Of a stretch of 34,236 nucleotides of DNA, positions 19,501-26,307 are shown piece after piece. The translations under genes were made by a program, and so were the position numbers. The stretch spans positions 1 to 34,236 of IMG/VR virus record IMGVR_UViG_3300020442_003078; one strand, 5' to 3'. Origin of the DNA: a virus. The notes beneath the pieces were generated by a model. It was not told where the DNA came from and ran no database searches. It saw only the letters and a program-made list of their open reading frames with translations. The first letter of the stretch is position 1; each line of letters begins with the position of its first letter.

Positions 19501-22249
19501 CACCTTGCACGATGCCCGTGGCTCTGCATTAAGTAGTACAAACGGATTAGTGGTTGCGGCTTTAAATTATCTAACACAAGGAACAGGCACAGTTTCTCTA
19601 AGAAAACAAACTGTGATTATTAGCGGCGATGCAAATACAAGTGGACAATTAGAAACAAGCTGGAGTAACTTAACTACTACTACAATAGATGCAGATAACA
19701 TTATAAGTGGTATAATTAATCCTGCAAGACTTGGTACAGGCACAGCAAACACAGATACATTTTTACGGGGAGACAATTCTTGGCAATATGCTGTAGCAGG
19801 ATTAAAAAATACAACATTAAATGATCCTATAACACTTATTGGTAATTTTTACAATGACGGTGTCAATGATATCTATTATGGCGATATTGACATTAAAGTA
19901 GAAAAAGCAGGGTATTTAAATCCTGCAAATCCAGTAGCAAATGAAGAAACAGTAGGTGTTGCTGCATTTGCGTATGACTACTTTACAATTACCGGTGACG
20001 GTGTTGTTTCAACAAAGTCTACAATTGATGGCGGAGAAATTGATGCAAAATATCTTGCACAATATCCAAGTTCGCACTATCTAAATCCTGTAAATTTATC
20101 AAGAGATGTGCCAATTGAAAATGGTGGTACTAACAGGTCTTCTTATGCTGCAGGAGACATTATATATGCTGCAACCGATTTACCAGTTGGCAATGCATTT
20201 ACCTCTTCATTAAGCACACTACCGATAGGAACAATAAACGATGTAATGATTGTTGACCAAAACTCATTACCAGGATGGACCAGCAATCTTACATTGAATG
20301 GTGCAACAATTGACGATATACAAATAGGTGTTACAAATGCAAATGAAATAGACACACTTACCTTTGACTTGATATTAGACAGTGCTACTGGAGAAACTCT
20401 AATTGATGATAACCTTACTGTTTCAGGTAATTTAACTGTCCAGGGAACAACTACTACTCTTAATACAACGACTTTAGAAGTTGAAGATCTAAACATAACC
20501 ATTGCAAAAAATGCTACAAACACTACAGAAGCAGACGGAGCAGGAATAACAGTAAACACAGGTAATGTAAGTACTGATGCTACAATGACATATAACAGTG
20601 CAGACGATAGATGGAATTTTAATAAAACTATTGATCTATCTACTTACAGTTTTATTTCAACAGCGACAATCGGTTTCCAAGGAAATGCAACGACTGCTAA
20701 TGCATGGTCAACAGCAAGAACTGTTACTTTTGAAGATAATGGGCCGACTGTAACTGGCGTAACAGGTTCATTTACTATAGATGGTAGCAGTAATATTAGC
20801 AATGTTGTACTAACACTTGTAGACGAGCAAGTGCAAGACATTGTAGGAGCTATGGTTGTAGCTAATTCAGAAAGCGGTATAAACGTAAGCTATGATGACA
20901 TAAATGGTAAAATAGATTTCAATGTAGCTGATCCTTCAATATCAATTACAGGAGCAGTAGCCGGCTCAGAAATAATGAATAATTTAGGTGATGTTACTAT
21001 AACAGTAACGCAACAAGCTGACTCAGTTACCTTAGGAACTCACACAACAGGCGATTATGTTGCAACAGTGGCAATAGGAGAAGTAGACGCAACTGCAGGA
21101 TTGACACTAACCGGAGCTGCTGGCGAAGGAACTGCTGTCACACTAAGCCATGCTGATACAAGTAGTCAAGCAAGTACTAATAACGCAACCGGAACAGTAA
21201 TATCAAATATTACACTTGATACATATGGACATATAACCGGTATTAGTAGTGCAAATATTGCGCTGACATTAGATGAAATTTTAACAAATGGTAACACAAC
21301 CGCACAAGCTCTAGAAACTGGATCACACACAATTATAGGCGATGTTATAATAAAAGATACAACTACTGCAGTCAATGGCGTAATTGGATCTTTACAGTAC
21401 ATCGCAGCAGATACTAATAGTAACGAAGAAATTTATGCAAGTATTGACACTGTAGTGACTGATAAAGGCGATGGAACTGAAAATGGAAAATTACAATTTA
21501 ATATAGTAAGTGCTGGTACATCTACGCTAGCTTTTTATGCTACAGCGTCTGTACTAGAACCAGGTAGTAATAATTCAAAAGATTTAGGATCTTCAAGCAA
21601 TGTATGGGCAAATTTATACAATACGAATACAAATAGTGTAAATGTCAACGCAAGCGGCGGAGTAAATTGCTTTGGCTTAACTGTGTCGTCAACTGCAACA
21701 TTAAATGGTGATGTCGATCTCGGTAATGGTACTACTGATACTGTTACATTTACTGGTAGGATAGATAGCAATGTACTTCCAAGTGCTGATATTACCCATA
21801 ATTTAGGCAGTACAAATAATAGATGGAACACTGTTTATGCAAGCACATTTGCAGGAACTGCAACTTCAGCTCAATATGCCGACTTAGCTGAAATGTATTT
21901 GCCTGACCAACACTATGCACCAGGAACAGTGATGCAGTTTGGAGGTACAGCAGAAGTTTGTGCAGCAAATGAATACGCTACAACAAAAATAGCAGGTGTA
22001 GTATCAACAAATCCAGCTTACTTAATGAATGCTGAATTAGAAAATGGTTGTGCGATAGCATTAAAAGGAAGGGTACCTTGCTTAGTATTAGGTAAAGTTG
22101 AGAAGGGAGACATGCTTATTGCTAGTGATATACACGGTGTAGCAACAGTTACAAAAGAATTTATCGGTGGAGCAATAATCGGTAAAGCAGTTGAATCCAG
22201 CGACGACGAAGATGTAAAAGTTATAGAAATAGCAGTAGGTATTATATAA
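13502..22249 (+). CDS. Giant tail-fibre-like structural protein (2915 aa)
   Basis: The largest gene in the window; a paralogue in modules, though not end to end, of the 2494-aa fibre. It lacks the NIG N-terminal module and starts MAKRFPLVVDTDNNNR. Domains in order: a short fibre-like shaft; a beta-helix entry (VYVSEEYGNDDNDG ... TIKRG) at about 379-410; three copies of a YD..KC-x-RD repeat at 448-489, 589-630 and 751-789; a beta-helix core at 857-893 (TGDYVEDNPIIIPDNVSIIG); a GRVYSSGTNEIGDFKVGNF stretch paralleling the other giant; a fibre segment (TVSGNLTVQGTTTTLNTTT) near 2305-2325; and the shared end module at 2790-2915 (ADLAEMY ... GRVPCLVLGKVEKGDML). Expression is probably late from GATAAATA upstream. 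Role: adhesion or tail-fibre shaft; the exact position in the virion is unknown. Confidence 0.85.
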   Translation: MAKRFPLVVDTDNNNRIIELPIDDCLDLTGTDICSVENITVTGTLTLPTGPVTSFTGNWLDIIDKPFIPTDLIDLGIQDGINGQFLKARGDGTFEFETVSVLYENITNPPDIPDSILDLDVTDGSAGQYLTTDGNGNFTFTEITDINLGNLSINANTISNTQVNQPIILEPNGLGNVTINANTSLVIPVGGSATRLPLSQGAIRFNTDLNQFEGYNGTGWSSLGGVRSLDSETYILAETSPGLGDDKLLFYTDNTLRLEITNTEVNFDQNLTVNINNLVVDNLTLDQELSLAGDITIGDSPDDTFTLYSKIDGEIVPKKHDTYNLGSDDLRWRNLYTSGRIFVNDYELPLTGGEANSLLKSKQDGSTEFVAPDIWGGNRVYVSEEYGNDDNDGISAPVKTIKRGVQIAGGMVFEPLVKDETVEHETSLLRAVKTQIADDTIKYIATTYPNFGYDTIKCRRDMQYIIDAVIIDHVLGTNYNQVTAAHAYFRPNAAYTLGNQNTDTIVALNQLTAEIVDLDIWSVSKNEIETAINISRDAIAANTSAGIPPILLPSPSVLPTPQAIEAENRLNLNKSFIQEEVNAWIGVNYPSLVYDDVKCKRDIGYIVDALRHDVLYGGNFASVTNAKAYFIGTQNQLAAGQETATAAAYTYMITVVKQIIEGIDVIRSTGNILTQDKTGNNATVTESLRLAEFIAIIIKVIEDNTLDTIARTVIPNFSWADIRRKAAYTAVKKNESVIKTSVITQVNTSGNYYDSIKCHRDVQEIIDSIIYDLRYGGNSRTVAAGESYYDGNNNLYITGQVTETQAAITYAKTQAVAYLTGTRATALEANMDLINDIITDKNNAPAKVYGQFKTKQVTVRVSTGDYVEDNPIIIPDNVSIIGDNLRRSIIRPKNANRDLFRVRNSIYMTGLVFRDHLDSNGVPDYTFRYGVSFDNVADTATSRAGYIDLPVSKPVIFTSPYIQNVSVISFLGGGGTEIDGNLVEVPNTPPNAIEAENPVDLTDGIPEQGKSMVANAYTILSFGGNAWRVINDAYAQIVSCFVIFCENGCLTQNGGYLSITNSASNFGLFSLRSTGYSPNSFQYDRGYIFKQLEIEGFQTFGVLGLKRAPLEHYVLRLKDNIGTNDITDNYLFNHNQNLEKTVSIVPDINNVSGNQITFSSPHNFTNGEYVEYDANGDAEIVGLLNEVKYYVSIPNPNAIILYHDADFSKPVRTLDASVCTGTHYFKSGFEYIYIEEVLETHNTYQDWILPQSENSNFVNYGIVVGNFFTATNTSGKIVNAAVAAWDFDSRTLTVSIEYTTEGNTQVRNLGDAGTTIQVGPIHTTPLSDITVLSVTPRTDLFSSDFKILTTENSAIEFITNTVTKQVYFHRPSICNSSAHTWEFAGSGVDYNALPQNGGLTDEYFEQVSTIPGRVYSSGTNEIGDFKVGNFVRAYNRTGNIDFKNKVNIGELDSLSLSLSSGIVVSAISGDIELGDNEIGGPSNSRLITQLAIRSFLENRLGDFIDKQVSSNAIPSSIVQLNSSGLINSDLIPPTGNFTAYIVESYKGRLELHETIPVTDLNAGDIVIEEYDEITLTLNDTVTVTEGETITQATNFGAGTVLATGVVKQDYTTATEIKLIEPFTGTFTTNVTQNTLEGSVSGPLVDGNTDGIYPLVIAGPSEVRENYFITTSRAKQYLLTDPSQTYSFTQGSIVQGAVSGAIGTIDEFVEGVLIGLDIINDLPSGTGYTPGTYVDVQMLYHPNSPGSKLGAFALADVVVNANGEIASIDLKRGGYGYAETETLTVPETVNEVTLPNATFVPRSTAGIDLEISISNTENRLYITLDQSAGLEFNANNTNLDFIIDDTVVSVSTTVDALPLSTAFLGDVTGVDQANDYIIFAAAHPYVNGDHVKYDVNNNPQVIGGLTNQDTYYVKVIDATTIQLYTDYGLQGQNLVNITSAPGGQASHIFYTHNLSVDVDRFYVPAHGLQTGDAVKVTAADPPSGMVDGEFLFVGSVTTNTFTLHDARGSALSSTNGLVVAALNYLTQGTGTVSLRKQTVIISGDANTSGQLETSWSNLTTTTIDADNIISGIINPARLGTGTANTDTFLRGDNSWQYAVAGLKNTTLNDPITLIGNFYNDGVNDIYYGDIDIKVEKAGYLNPANPVANEETVGVAAFAYDYFTITGDGVVSTKSTIDGGEIDAKYLAQYPSSHYLNPVNLSRDVPIENGGTNRSSYAAGDIIYAATDLPVGNAFTSSLSTLPIGTINDVMIVDQNSLPGWTSNLTLNGATIDDIQIGVTNANEIDTLTFDLILDSATGETLIDDNLTVSGNLTVQGTTTTLNTTTLEVEDLNITIAKNATNTTEADGAGITVNTGNVSTDATMTYNSADDRWNFNKTIDLSTYSFISTATIGFQGNATTANAWSTARTVTFEDNGPTVTGVTGSFTIDGSSNISNVVLTLVDEQVQDIVGAMVVANSESGINVSYDDINGKIDFNVADPSISITGAVAGSEIMNNLGDVTITVTQQADSVTLGTHTTGDYVATVAIGEVDATAGLTLTGAAGEGTAVTLSHADTSSQASTNNATGTVISNITLDTYGHITGISSANIALTLDEILTNGNTTAQALETGSHTIIGDVIIKDTTTAVNGVIGSLQYIAADTNSNEEIYASIDTVVTDKGDGTENGKLQFNIVSAGTSTLAFYATASVLEPGSNNSKDLGSSSNVWANLYNTNTNSVNVNASGGVNCFGLTVSSTATLNGDVDLGNGTTDTVTFTGRIDSNVLPSADITHNLGSTNNRWNTVYASTFAGTATSAQYADLAEMYLPDQHYAPGTVMQFGGTAEVCAANEYATTKIAGVVSTNPAYLMNAELENGCAIALKGRVPCLVLGKVEKGDMLIASDIHGVATVTKEFIGGAIIGKAVESSDDEDVKVIEIAVGII
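14843..14968 (+). repeat. Cys-x-Arg-Asp coding repeat, unit 1 of 3
   Basis: Encodes residues 448-489 of the 2915-aa fibre. It contains YPNFGYDTIKCRRD, YIIDAV and a closing AYF. The same framework recurs at 15266 and 15752, and once in the 2494-aa fibre. The invariant cysteine and the R-D pair suggest a structural or metal-binding role; function is unknown. Confidence 0.75.
15266..15391 (+). repeat. Cys-x-Arg-Asp coding repeat, unit 2 of 3
   Basis: Encodes residues 589-630: YPSLVYDDVKCKRD, YIVDAL, YGGNF and a closing AYF. Its register with unit 1 (42 residues each, no gaps) makes the homology visible without a tool. Confidence 0.75.
15752..15868 (+). repeat. Cys-x-Arg-Asp coding repeat, unit 3 of 3
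   Basis: Encodes residues 751-789: YYDSIKCHRD, EIIDSI, YDLRYGGNS and a closing SYY. It is three residues shorter at the start than units 1 and 2. It precedes the beta-helix core by about 70 residues. Confidence 0.72.
21869..22246 (+). other. C-terminal module shared by both giant fibres (copy 2)
   Basis: Encodes residues 2790-2915 of the 2915-aa fibre, co-linear with 7842-8225. Both copies keep YADLAE, AG(I/V)VSTNPA and GRVPC but have diverged between these blocks. This looks like an old duplication or repeated acquisition of the same tip domain rather than a recent copy. Confidence 0.72.
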
Positions 22250-22258
22250 GGAAAATAA

Positions 22259-22972
22259 ATGGCAATAAAAACAATTAACATTGGTAATTTAGCAAACGAC
22301 GGAACTGGAGACGATTTACGAGAAGCTTTTATTAAAGTAAATGATAATTTTACTGAAATGCAAATACGAGTAGATACCGCTGTAAGCACAGAGGCAGAAA
22401 ACATAGGCATAGGTAAACCACTGTTTGCCCAAAAATTAGGTAATGTTTTACAATTTAAATCTTTACTCCAAGGATCTAACATACTTTTAACAGAGTATGC
22501 AGACCAAATGACAATTACTGCAGACGCAGGCTTAAAACAAATAATAGTTTTAACAGAAGCAGGAAGTGTGATTTTACCAGGAGGTGACCAATTACTTAAT
22601 TTATACGGCGGGCAAAACATCGGTACAGCAGTTGAGACGCAAGGACAAGATTTATTTGTAAGGATTAATCTAAAAGGACAAGATCTGGTATTACAAGATC
22701 CTGATCCACACTTAGCAGCTGATTTGATATGTAATGATAAAAATATTACAGATGCATATTCGGTATCAGCAACTACTTTCTTAGGTAATTTGCAAGGAAC
22801 AGTGTATGGATTAGACATGCGTGAACTTAATGATCGCATCTTAGAATTTGATTTTGGAGGATATGTACAAAATTTAACTAGTATAATAGATTACATATAC
22901 CTTACAACAGATATTGATTTTGGCACATTTATTGCACCGGCAAGTATTAGCTTAGATGAAGGTACCTTGTAA
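22259..22972 (+). CDS. Short fibre-like structural protein with shared N-terminal module
   Basis: The 237-aa protein begins with the same module as the 2494-aa and 879-aa fibres (NIGNLANDGTGDD, then FIKVNDNF). This suggests it docks at the same or an equivalent site on the tail. The remainder is beta-rich (ITADAGLKQIIVLTEAGSV, VILPGGDQLL) with a hydrophobic, aromatic C-terminus. It lacks the long shaft and tip domains, so it could be a short fibre, an adaptor or a plug. An AAGGA ribosome site lies in the 9-base gap after the giant gene; no separate late promoter is seen, so it is probably co-transcribed. No specific gp name can be assigned. Confidence 0.75.
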   Translation: MAIKTINIGNLANDGTGDDLREAFIKVNDNFTEMQIRVDTAVSTEAENIGIGKPLFAQKLGNVLQFKSLLQGSNILLTEYADQMTITADAGLKQIIVLTEAGSVILPGGDQLLNLYGGQNIGTAVETQGQDLFVRINLKGQDLVLQDPDPHLAADLICNDKNITDAYSVSATTFLGNLQGTVYGLDMRELNDRILEFDFGGYVQNLTSIIDYIYLTTDIDFGTFIAPASISLDEGTL

Positions 22973-22974
22973 AC

Positions 22975-22982
22975 TATAAATA
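22975..22982 (+). promoter_or_regulatory. Late promoter, exact T4 consensus TATAAATA
   Basis: TATAAATA is an exact match to the T4 late consensus. It lies 2 bases after the preceding stop and 17 bases before the next ATG, with an AAGGA ribosome site between. Spacing matches the site before 25532. This is the best-supported late promoter in the window. Confidence 0.7.
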
Positions 22983-22999
22983 TAGTGTAAGGAATTGAA

Positions 23000-25501
23000 A
23001 TGAATTTTTGGACAAAACCATCTGGATCTACACTATTAGAAACTGAAGAAAGAACTAGAACAACACTTGATCTACCAATTGACAGCTCTTATCTACCTTT
23101 AGACACCTCTTATTTAAATATAAGTTTATTAAGCGGAACTTTACCAAAAGGGATGCGATTAGAAAACGCACAATTAATTGGAACACCTTTTGAGGTGAAA
23201 ATTGATACTGTTTATACATTTGTATTAAGAGCAGAGCAATTTGGCCATATAGATGATAGGACATATAGTATACTTGTAAAAGGACCAGATGAGCCTGAAT
23301 GGGTCACTCCAGAAGGAACACTACCTGTAGGTGCAAATGATCGTTATTTTATAATCGACAGTGCTGTTATTGATTTTCAATTAATTGCTATTGATCCTGA
23401 CACATCAGCTGGAGATAATATACTTTACTATATTGCACCCGGAGACGGTGAATTACCACCTGGTATTTCCTTAACTGAAGATGGTAGGTTAGTAGGCATC
23501 GTTGATCCAGTGCTTGCGATTGCAAAAGCTGCAGGATCAGGAAATTATGATGCAAACTTATATTCTAGTTATCCTTTTGATTTTGGTAGTAACATAAGCG
23601 ATAATGGATATGACAGCTTTTTTTATGATACAGTTATCTATGATACATTTGTTCCTACAAGAAGTCCAAAAAAGTTAAATCGTTTTTATGAATTTATAGT
23701 AAGTGCAGCAGACGAAACCAGTGTTACAAAACGTAAATTCCAAATTTACGTTGTAGGAGATGACTTTTTAAGAGCAGATAATACTATAATGAAAGTTGCT
23801 AATGGAGTATTTACAGCAGATAACACATATGTAAGAACTCCAATTTGGCTAACACCTGCTAATTTTGGGTATAGACGAGCAAATAATTATGTAACGCTAT
23901 TCTTAGATGTTTTAGATTTAAATACACTTACAGGTATAATAACCTATTCACTTGAACCTTTCAACGACGACAACACTCCTAGTGTACTACCACCTGGATT
24001 AAGTTTAGACGAATCAAATGGCGAAATAGCAGGAAGGGTTCCGTACCAAGCTCCTGTAACAACTGAATACAAATTTACAGTAAAAGCTCTTAGACGTGTC
24101 CCTAACATTGAAGAACAAAGTTTTAAAAACAAAACATTTACAATAAAAATGTTAGGAGAAGTTGATAGTGTAATGTCATGGCAATCAGATAATAATACAT
24201 TTAATTTAAGAACAAATTTAAATTCTACGCTCCAATTAGATGCAGTGTCAAATGTACCTAAGAGTATTGTTCTTTATTCTATAATTGAAGGTCAATTACC
24301 TACCGGCTTACGTTTAAGCAATTATGGAGAAATAATTGGAAAAGTTCCTACTTTTACAAATTTTGATACAAACACACAAGAATTTGATCAAAATTTAACA
24401 ACTTTTGATAAAACATTCAAATTTAAAGTTAGAGCACAAGATCATTTTGGATACAGTGCAATTGAAAAAGAATTTACCATATCTATATTTGACCCTGATG
24501 ATAAACTGTATAGTAACCTTTTTGCAACACCTTTGTTAAAAGAAAAACATAGGAAACAGTATAAGGATCTCATAAACGATAAAAAATATTTTGATTTGCA
24601 GTTTATATATAGACCTTATGACAAACAGTTTGGAATACAACAAAGTATGCGAATGTTGATATATGCAGGCATAGAAAAAAAACAAGCTCAAGAATACGTT
24701 GCAGCAATATCAAAAAATACAAAAAGGAAAAAATATAAATTAGGAAATATTAAGACTGCAGTTGCAAAAAACCCCGGTACAAATGATATTGTGTATGAAG
24801 TAGTTTATGTTGATGTAATCGATCCTGCAGAAAACCAAAAAGGAGAAACAAGGAAAAGTTTTACTGTAAAAAATGATAAAAAAATCACAGTAGATCAATC
24901 AATGTACACACTTGACAGATTCAGCCCAGAGGTACCAAAACCTTTAGGCATTGCTATAAAAACCAATCTTTATGGTTTAGTAGAACATTATTTCGATCCC
25001 CTTTTCGAAATTGAAGCTAGAAGTGGAGAAAAATATATTATAGATACAAATCCTCTAATTTTAAACGAATCTGAAACTATAGGAAATTTGATAAACGGAC
25101 CAAACGAACCATATAGATTTAAACCTACACCTGATAACACTTTAAAGGTAGACTTCGATGGCATAACAATTGATGGATTAGGCGCAAGGAAAAAATTTAT
25201 TTCGAATGTTACCCATGTAAGGAAAAACATACAAAAAGTAGGAGAAACAGAAATAGAATTTTTACCATTATGGATGCGGACTGCACAACAAAATTCTATA
25301 GAATATTTAGGGTTTGTAACTGCAATCCCGCTTTGTTATTGCAAGCCTGGTACAAGTAAAGAAATACTTACTGCCTTAAATAGAGACAACGTTAACTTCC
25401 AAAACTTTGAATTAGATATTGATAGGTTTACAATAGACGCAACAACAGGAAACAACAACGAGCAATATTTAGTTTTCCATAACTATAAACATAATGCTTA
25501 A
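23000..25501 (+). CDS. Structural protein with Ig-like (He_PIG-type) repeats
   Basis: The 833-aa protein contains four copies of the putative-Ig pattern L-P-x-G-(I/L/M)-x-L ... G-x-(I/L)-x-G: SGTLPKGMRLE at 45-55, GELPPGISLTEDGRLVG at about 150-167, VLPPGLSLDESNGEIAG near 329-345, and GQLPTGLRLSNYGEIIG near 431-447. Each closes with a (Y/F)xFxV(K/R)A strand typical of cadherin-like or dystroglycan-like folds. Residues about 500-833 are a different, lysine-rich domain with a CYC (Cys-Tyr-Cys) near 775. No signal peptide. Such repeats occur in tail and capsid-decoration proteins of marine T4-like phages, so a tail or baseplate role is likely. It has its own late promoter. Confidence 0.78.
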   Translation: MNFWTKPSGSTLLETEERTRTTLDLPIDSSYLPLDTSYLNISLLSGTLPKGMRLENAQLIGTPFEVKIDTVYTFVLRAEQFGHIDDRTYSILVKGPDEPEWVTPEGTLPVGANDRYFIIDSAVIDFQLIAIDPDTSAGDNILYYIAPGDGELPPGISLTEDGRLVGIVDPVLAIAKAAGSGNYDANLYSSYPFDFGSNISDNGYDSFFYDTVIYDTFVPTRSPKKLNRFYEFIVSAADETSVTKRKFQIYVVGDDFLRADNTIMKVANGVFTADNTYVRTPIWLTPANFGYRRANNYVTLFLDVLDLNTLTGIITYSLEPFNDDNTPSVLPPGLSLDESNGEIAGRVPYQAPVTTEYKFTVKALRRVPNIEEQSFKNKTFTIKMLGEVDSVMSWQSDNNTFNLRTNLNSTLQLDAVSNVPKSIVLYSIIEGQLPTGLRLSNYGEIIGKVPTFTNFDTNTQEFDQNLTTFDKTFKFKVRAQDHFGYSAIEKEFTISIFDPDDKLYSNLFATPLLKEKHRKQYKDLINDKKYFDLQFIYRPYDKQFGIQQSMRMLIYAGIEKKQAQEYVAAISKNTKRKKYKLGNIKTAVAKNPGTNDIVYEVVYVDVIDPAENQKGETRKSFTVKNDKKITVDQSMYTLDRFSPEVPKPLGIAIKTNLYGLVEHYFDPLFEIEARSGEKYIIDTNPLILNESETIGNLINGPNEPYRFKPTPDNTLKVDFDGITIDGLGARKKFISNVTHVRKNIQKVGETEIEFLPLWMRTAQQNSIEYLGFVTAIPLCYCKPGTSKEILTALNRDNVNFQNFELDIDRFTIDATTGNNNEQYLVFHNYKHNA

Positions 25502-25505
25502 CTCA

Positions 25506-25513
25506 AATAAATA
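25506..25513 (+). promoter_or_regulatory. Putative late promoter AATAAATA
   Basis: AATAAATA fits (n)ATAAATA. It sits in the 30-base gap after the Ig-repeat gene and 18 bases before the next ATG, with a GGAG ribosome site between. The spacing is nearly the same as at 22975, which raises confidence above a chance AT-rich match. Confidence 0.5.
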
Positions 25514-25531
25514 AAACAACGGAGTACAGTA

Positions 25532-26089
25532 ATGTCAAACATAATTTCAGTAGATATAGATGAAACTTTTCCTGTAGCAGGCACTGATAATGATAGTCAA
25601 GGCTTCAGAGATAATTTTAATATTATAAAAAATTCTCTTGCTACCGCAAAAAGCGAAATTACAACTTTAGAAAACAACACTGCCAAATTAAACGAAGATA
25701 ATAATTTTGCAGGTTCCGAAATACAACAAGCAAAATTAATCAATACAACAGAAAAATTTATTTCACAATCGGTCGCATCATCCGAATCAATAAGATGGAC
25801 ATTCGCACAGTACCAAGATGTTATAATTGGAGCTGATGTGCAACTTACATTAACAGATTGGCCCACAAGTGGCGAATACGGCAAAATAAAAATAGGAGTA
25901 TATAGTAACGGTGAGGGTTCACACACTGTAACCTGGGCTGCTACTGGAGGTAACAACATAAAAGCACCAACAGGATTTCCTAGTTCGTTTACTGTAACAT
26001 CGGGTGACAATCCAAAGATTTTTGAATTTTGGACAGTTGATGGCGGTACTACCGTATTTGGAAATTATTTAGGCGAATTTATTTCATGA
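25532..26089 (+). CDS. Small structural protein, marine T4-like phage type
   Basis: The 185-aa product has an N-terminus (VDIDETFPVAGTDNDSQG, FRDNFNIIKN) that is a diverged relative of the NIG/NDGTGD/NENF module of the fibres. It is followed by a short coiled-coil-like stretch (residues 32-55, rich in Leu, Glu, Lys and Asn). The C-terminal 100 residues are beta-rich, with tryptophans at residues 88, 104, 130 and 169. I know similar proteins as virion components of marine T4-like phages but cannot name a gp. It is expressed from AATAAATA, and its stop overlaps the next gene (ATGA). A role as short fibre, trimeric spike or fibre adaptor is inferred. Confidence 0.7.
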   Translation: MSNIISVDIDETFPVAGTDNDSQGFRDNFNIIKNSLATAKSEITTLENNTAKLNEDNNFAGSEIQQAKLINTTEKFISQSVASSESIRWTFAQYQDVIIGADVQLTLTDWPTSGEYGKIKIGVYSNGEGSHTVTWAATGGNNIKAPTGFPSSFTVTSGDNPKIFEFWTVDGGTTVFGNYLGEFIS

Positions 26090-26298
26090 CGCATCCTTTA
26101 ACTGGAGATTTAAAATCTGTATCAGATAAAGATTTGTTAGAAAAATTAAATGATTTGACAAAAAAATATTGGATGACAAATAATCCTGCAGTACAAAATC
26201 AGATTGAGATGCTACTTGAAGATATCAAATGGGAAATAAGTTATCGACGAAGAAAAAATAAAGATAATGATATTGACAATCTTATAAAAGTTGTGTAA
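26086..26298 (+). CDS. Conserved small phage protein, unknown function
   Basis: A 70-aa, mostly helical, charged protein. The central stretch (LLEKLNDLTKKYWMTNNP, then QIEMLLEDIKWEI) resembles a small conserved hypothetical of T4-like marine phages that I recognise by pattern but cannot name. The ATG overlaps the previous stop as ATGA and has no Shine-Dalgarno sequence of its own, so translation is probably coupled. The tail (YRRRKNKDN) is basic, and two amphipathic helices could form a coiled coil. No catalytic motif. Confidence 0.65.
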   Translation: MTHPLTGDLKSVSDKDLLEKLNDLTKKYWMTNNPAVQNQIEMLLEDIKWEISYRRRKNKDNDIDNLIKVV

Positions 26299-26301
26299 AC
26301 T
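26273..26301 (+). promoter_or_regulatory. Putative sigma70 promoter giving a leaderless mRNA
   Basis: TTGACA at 26273-26278 is an exact -35 consensus. A 17-base spacer is followed by TAAACT at 26296-26301 (4 of 6 -10 bases). The expected start, seven bases past the -10, is 26308, the A of the next gene's ATG. That gene has no Shine-Dalgarno sequence, which fits a leaderless transcript. The site overlaps the end of the preceding gene. The weak -10 limits confidence. Confidence 0.42.
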
Positions 26302-26307
26302 GTTTGT

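Noticed and set aside
22018-22839. 273-codon open frame on the minus strand across the end of the 2915-aa fibre and the next gene
   Set aside because: It runs antisense to two well-supported genes, spans their junction, and its translation is low in charge and Ser/Pro/Ile-rich, as expected for the complement of this codon usage.
22974-22985. CTATAAATATAG as a palindromic operator
   Set aside because: Its reverse complement is CTATATTTATAG, so the centre does not match; the late promoter reading is simpler.
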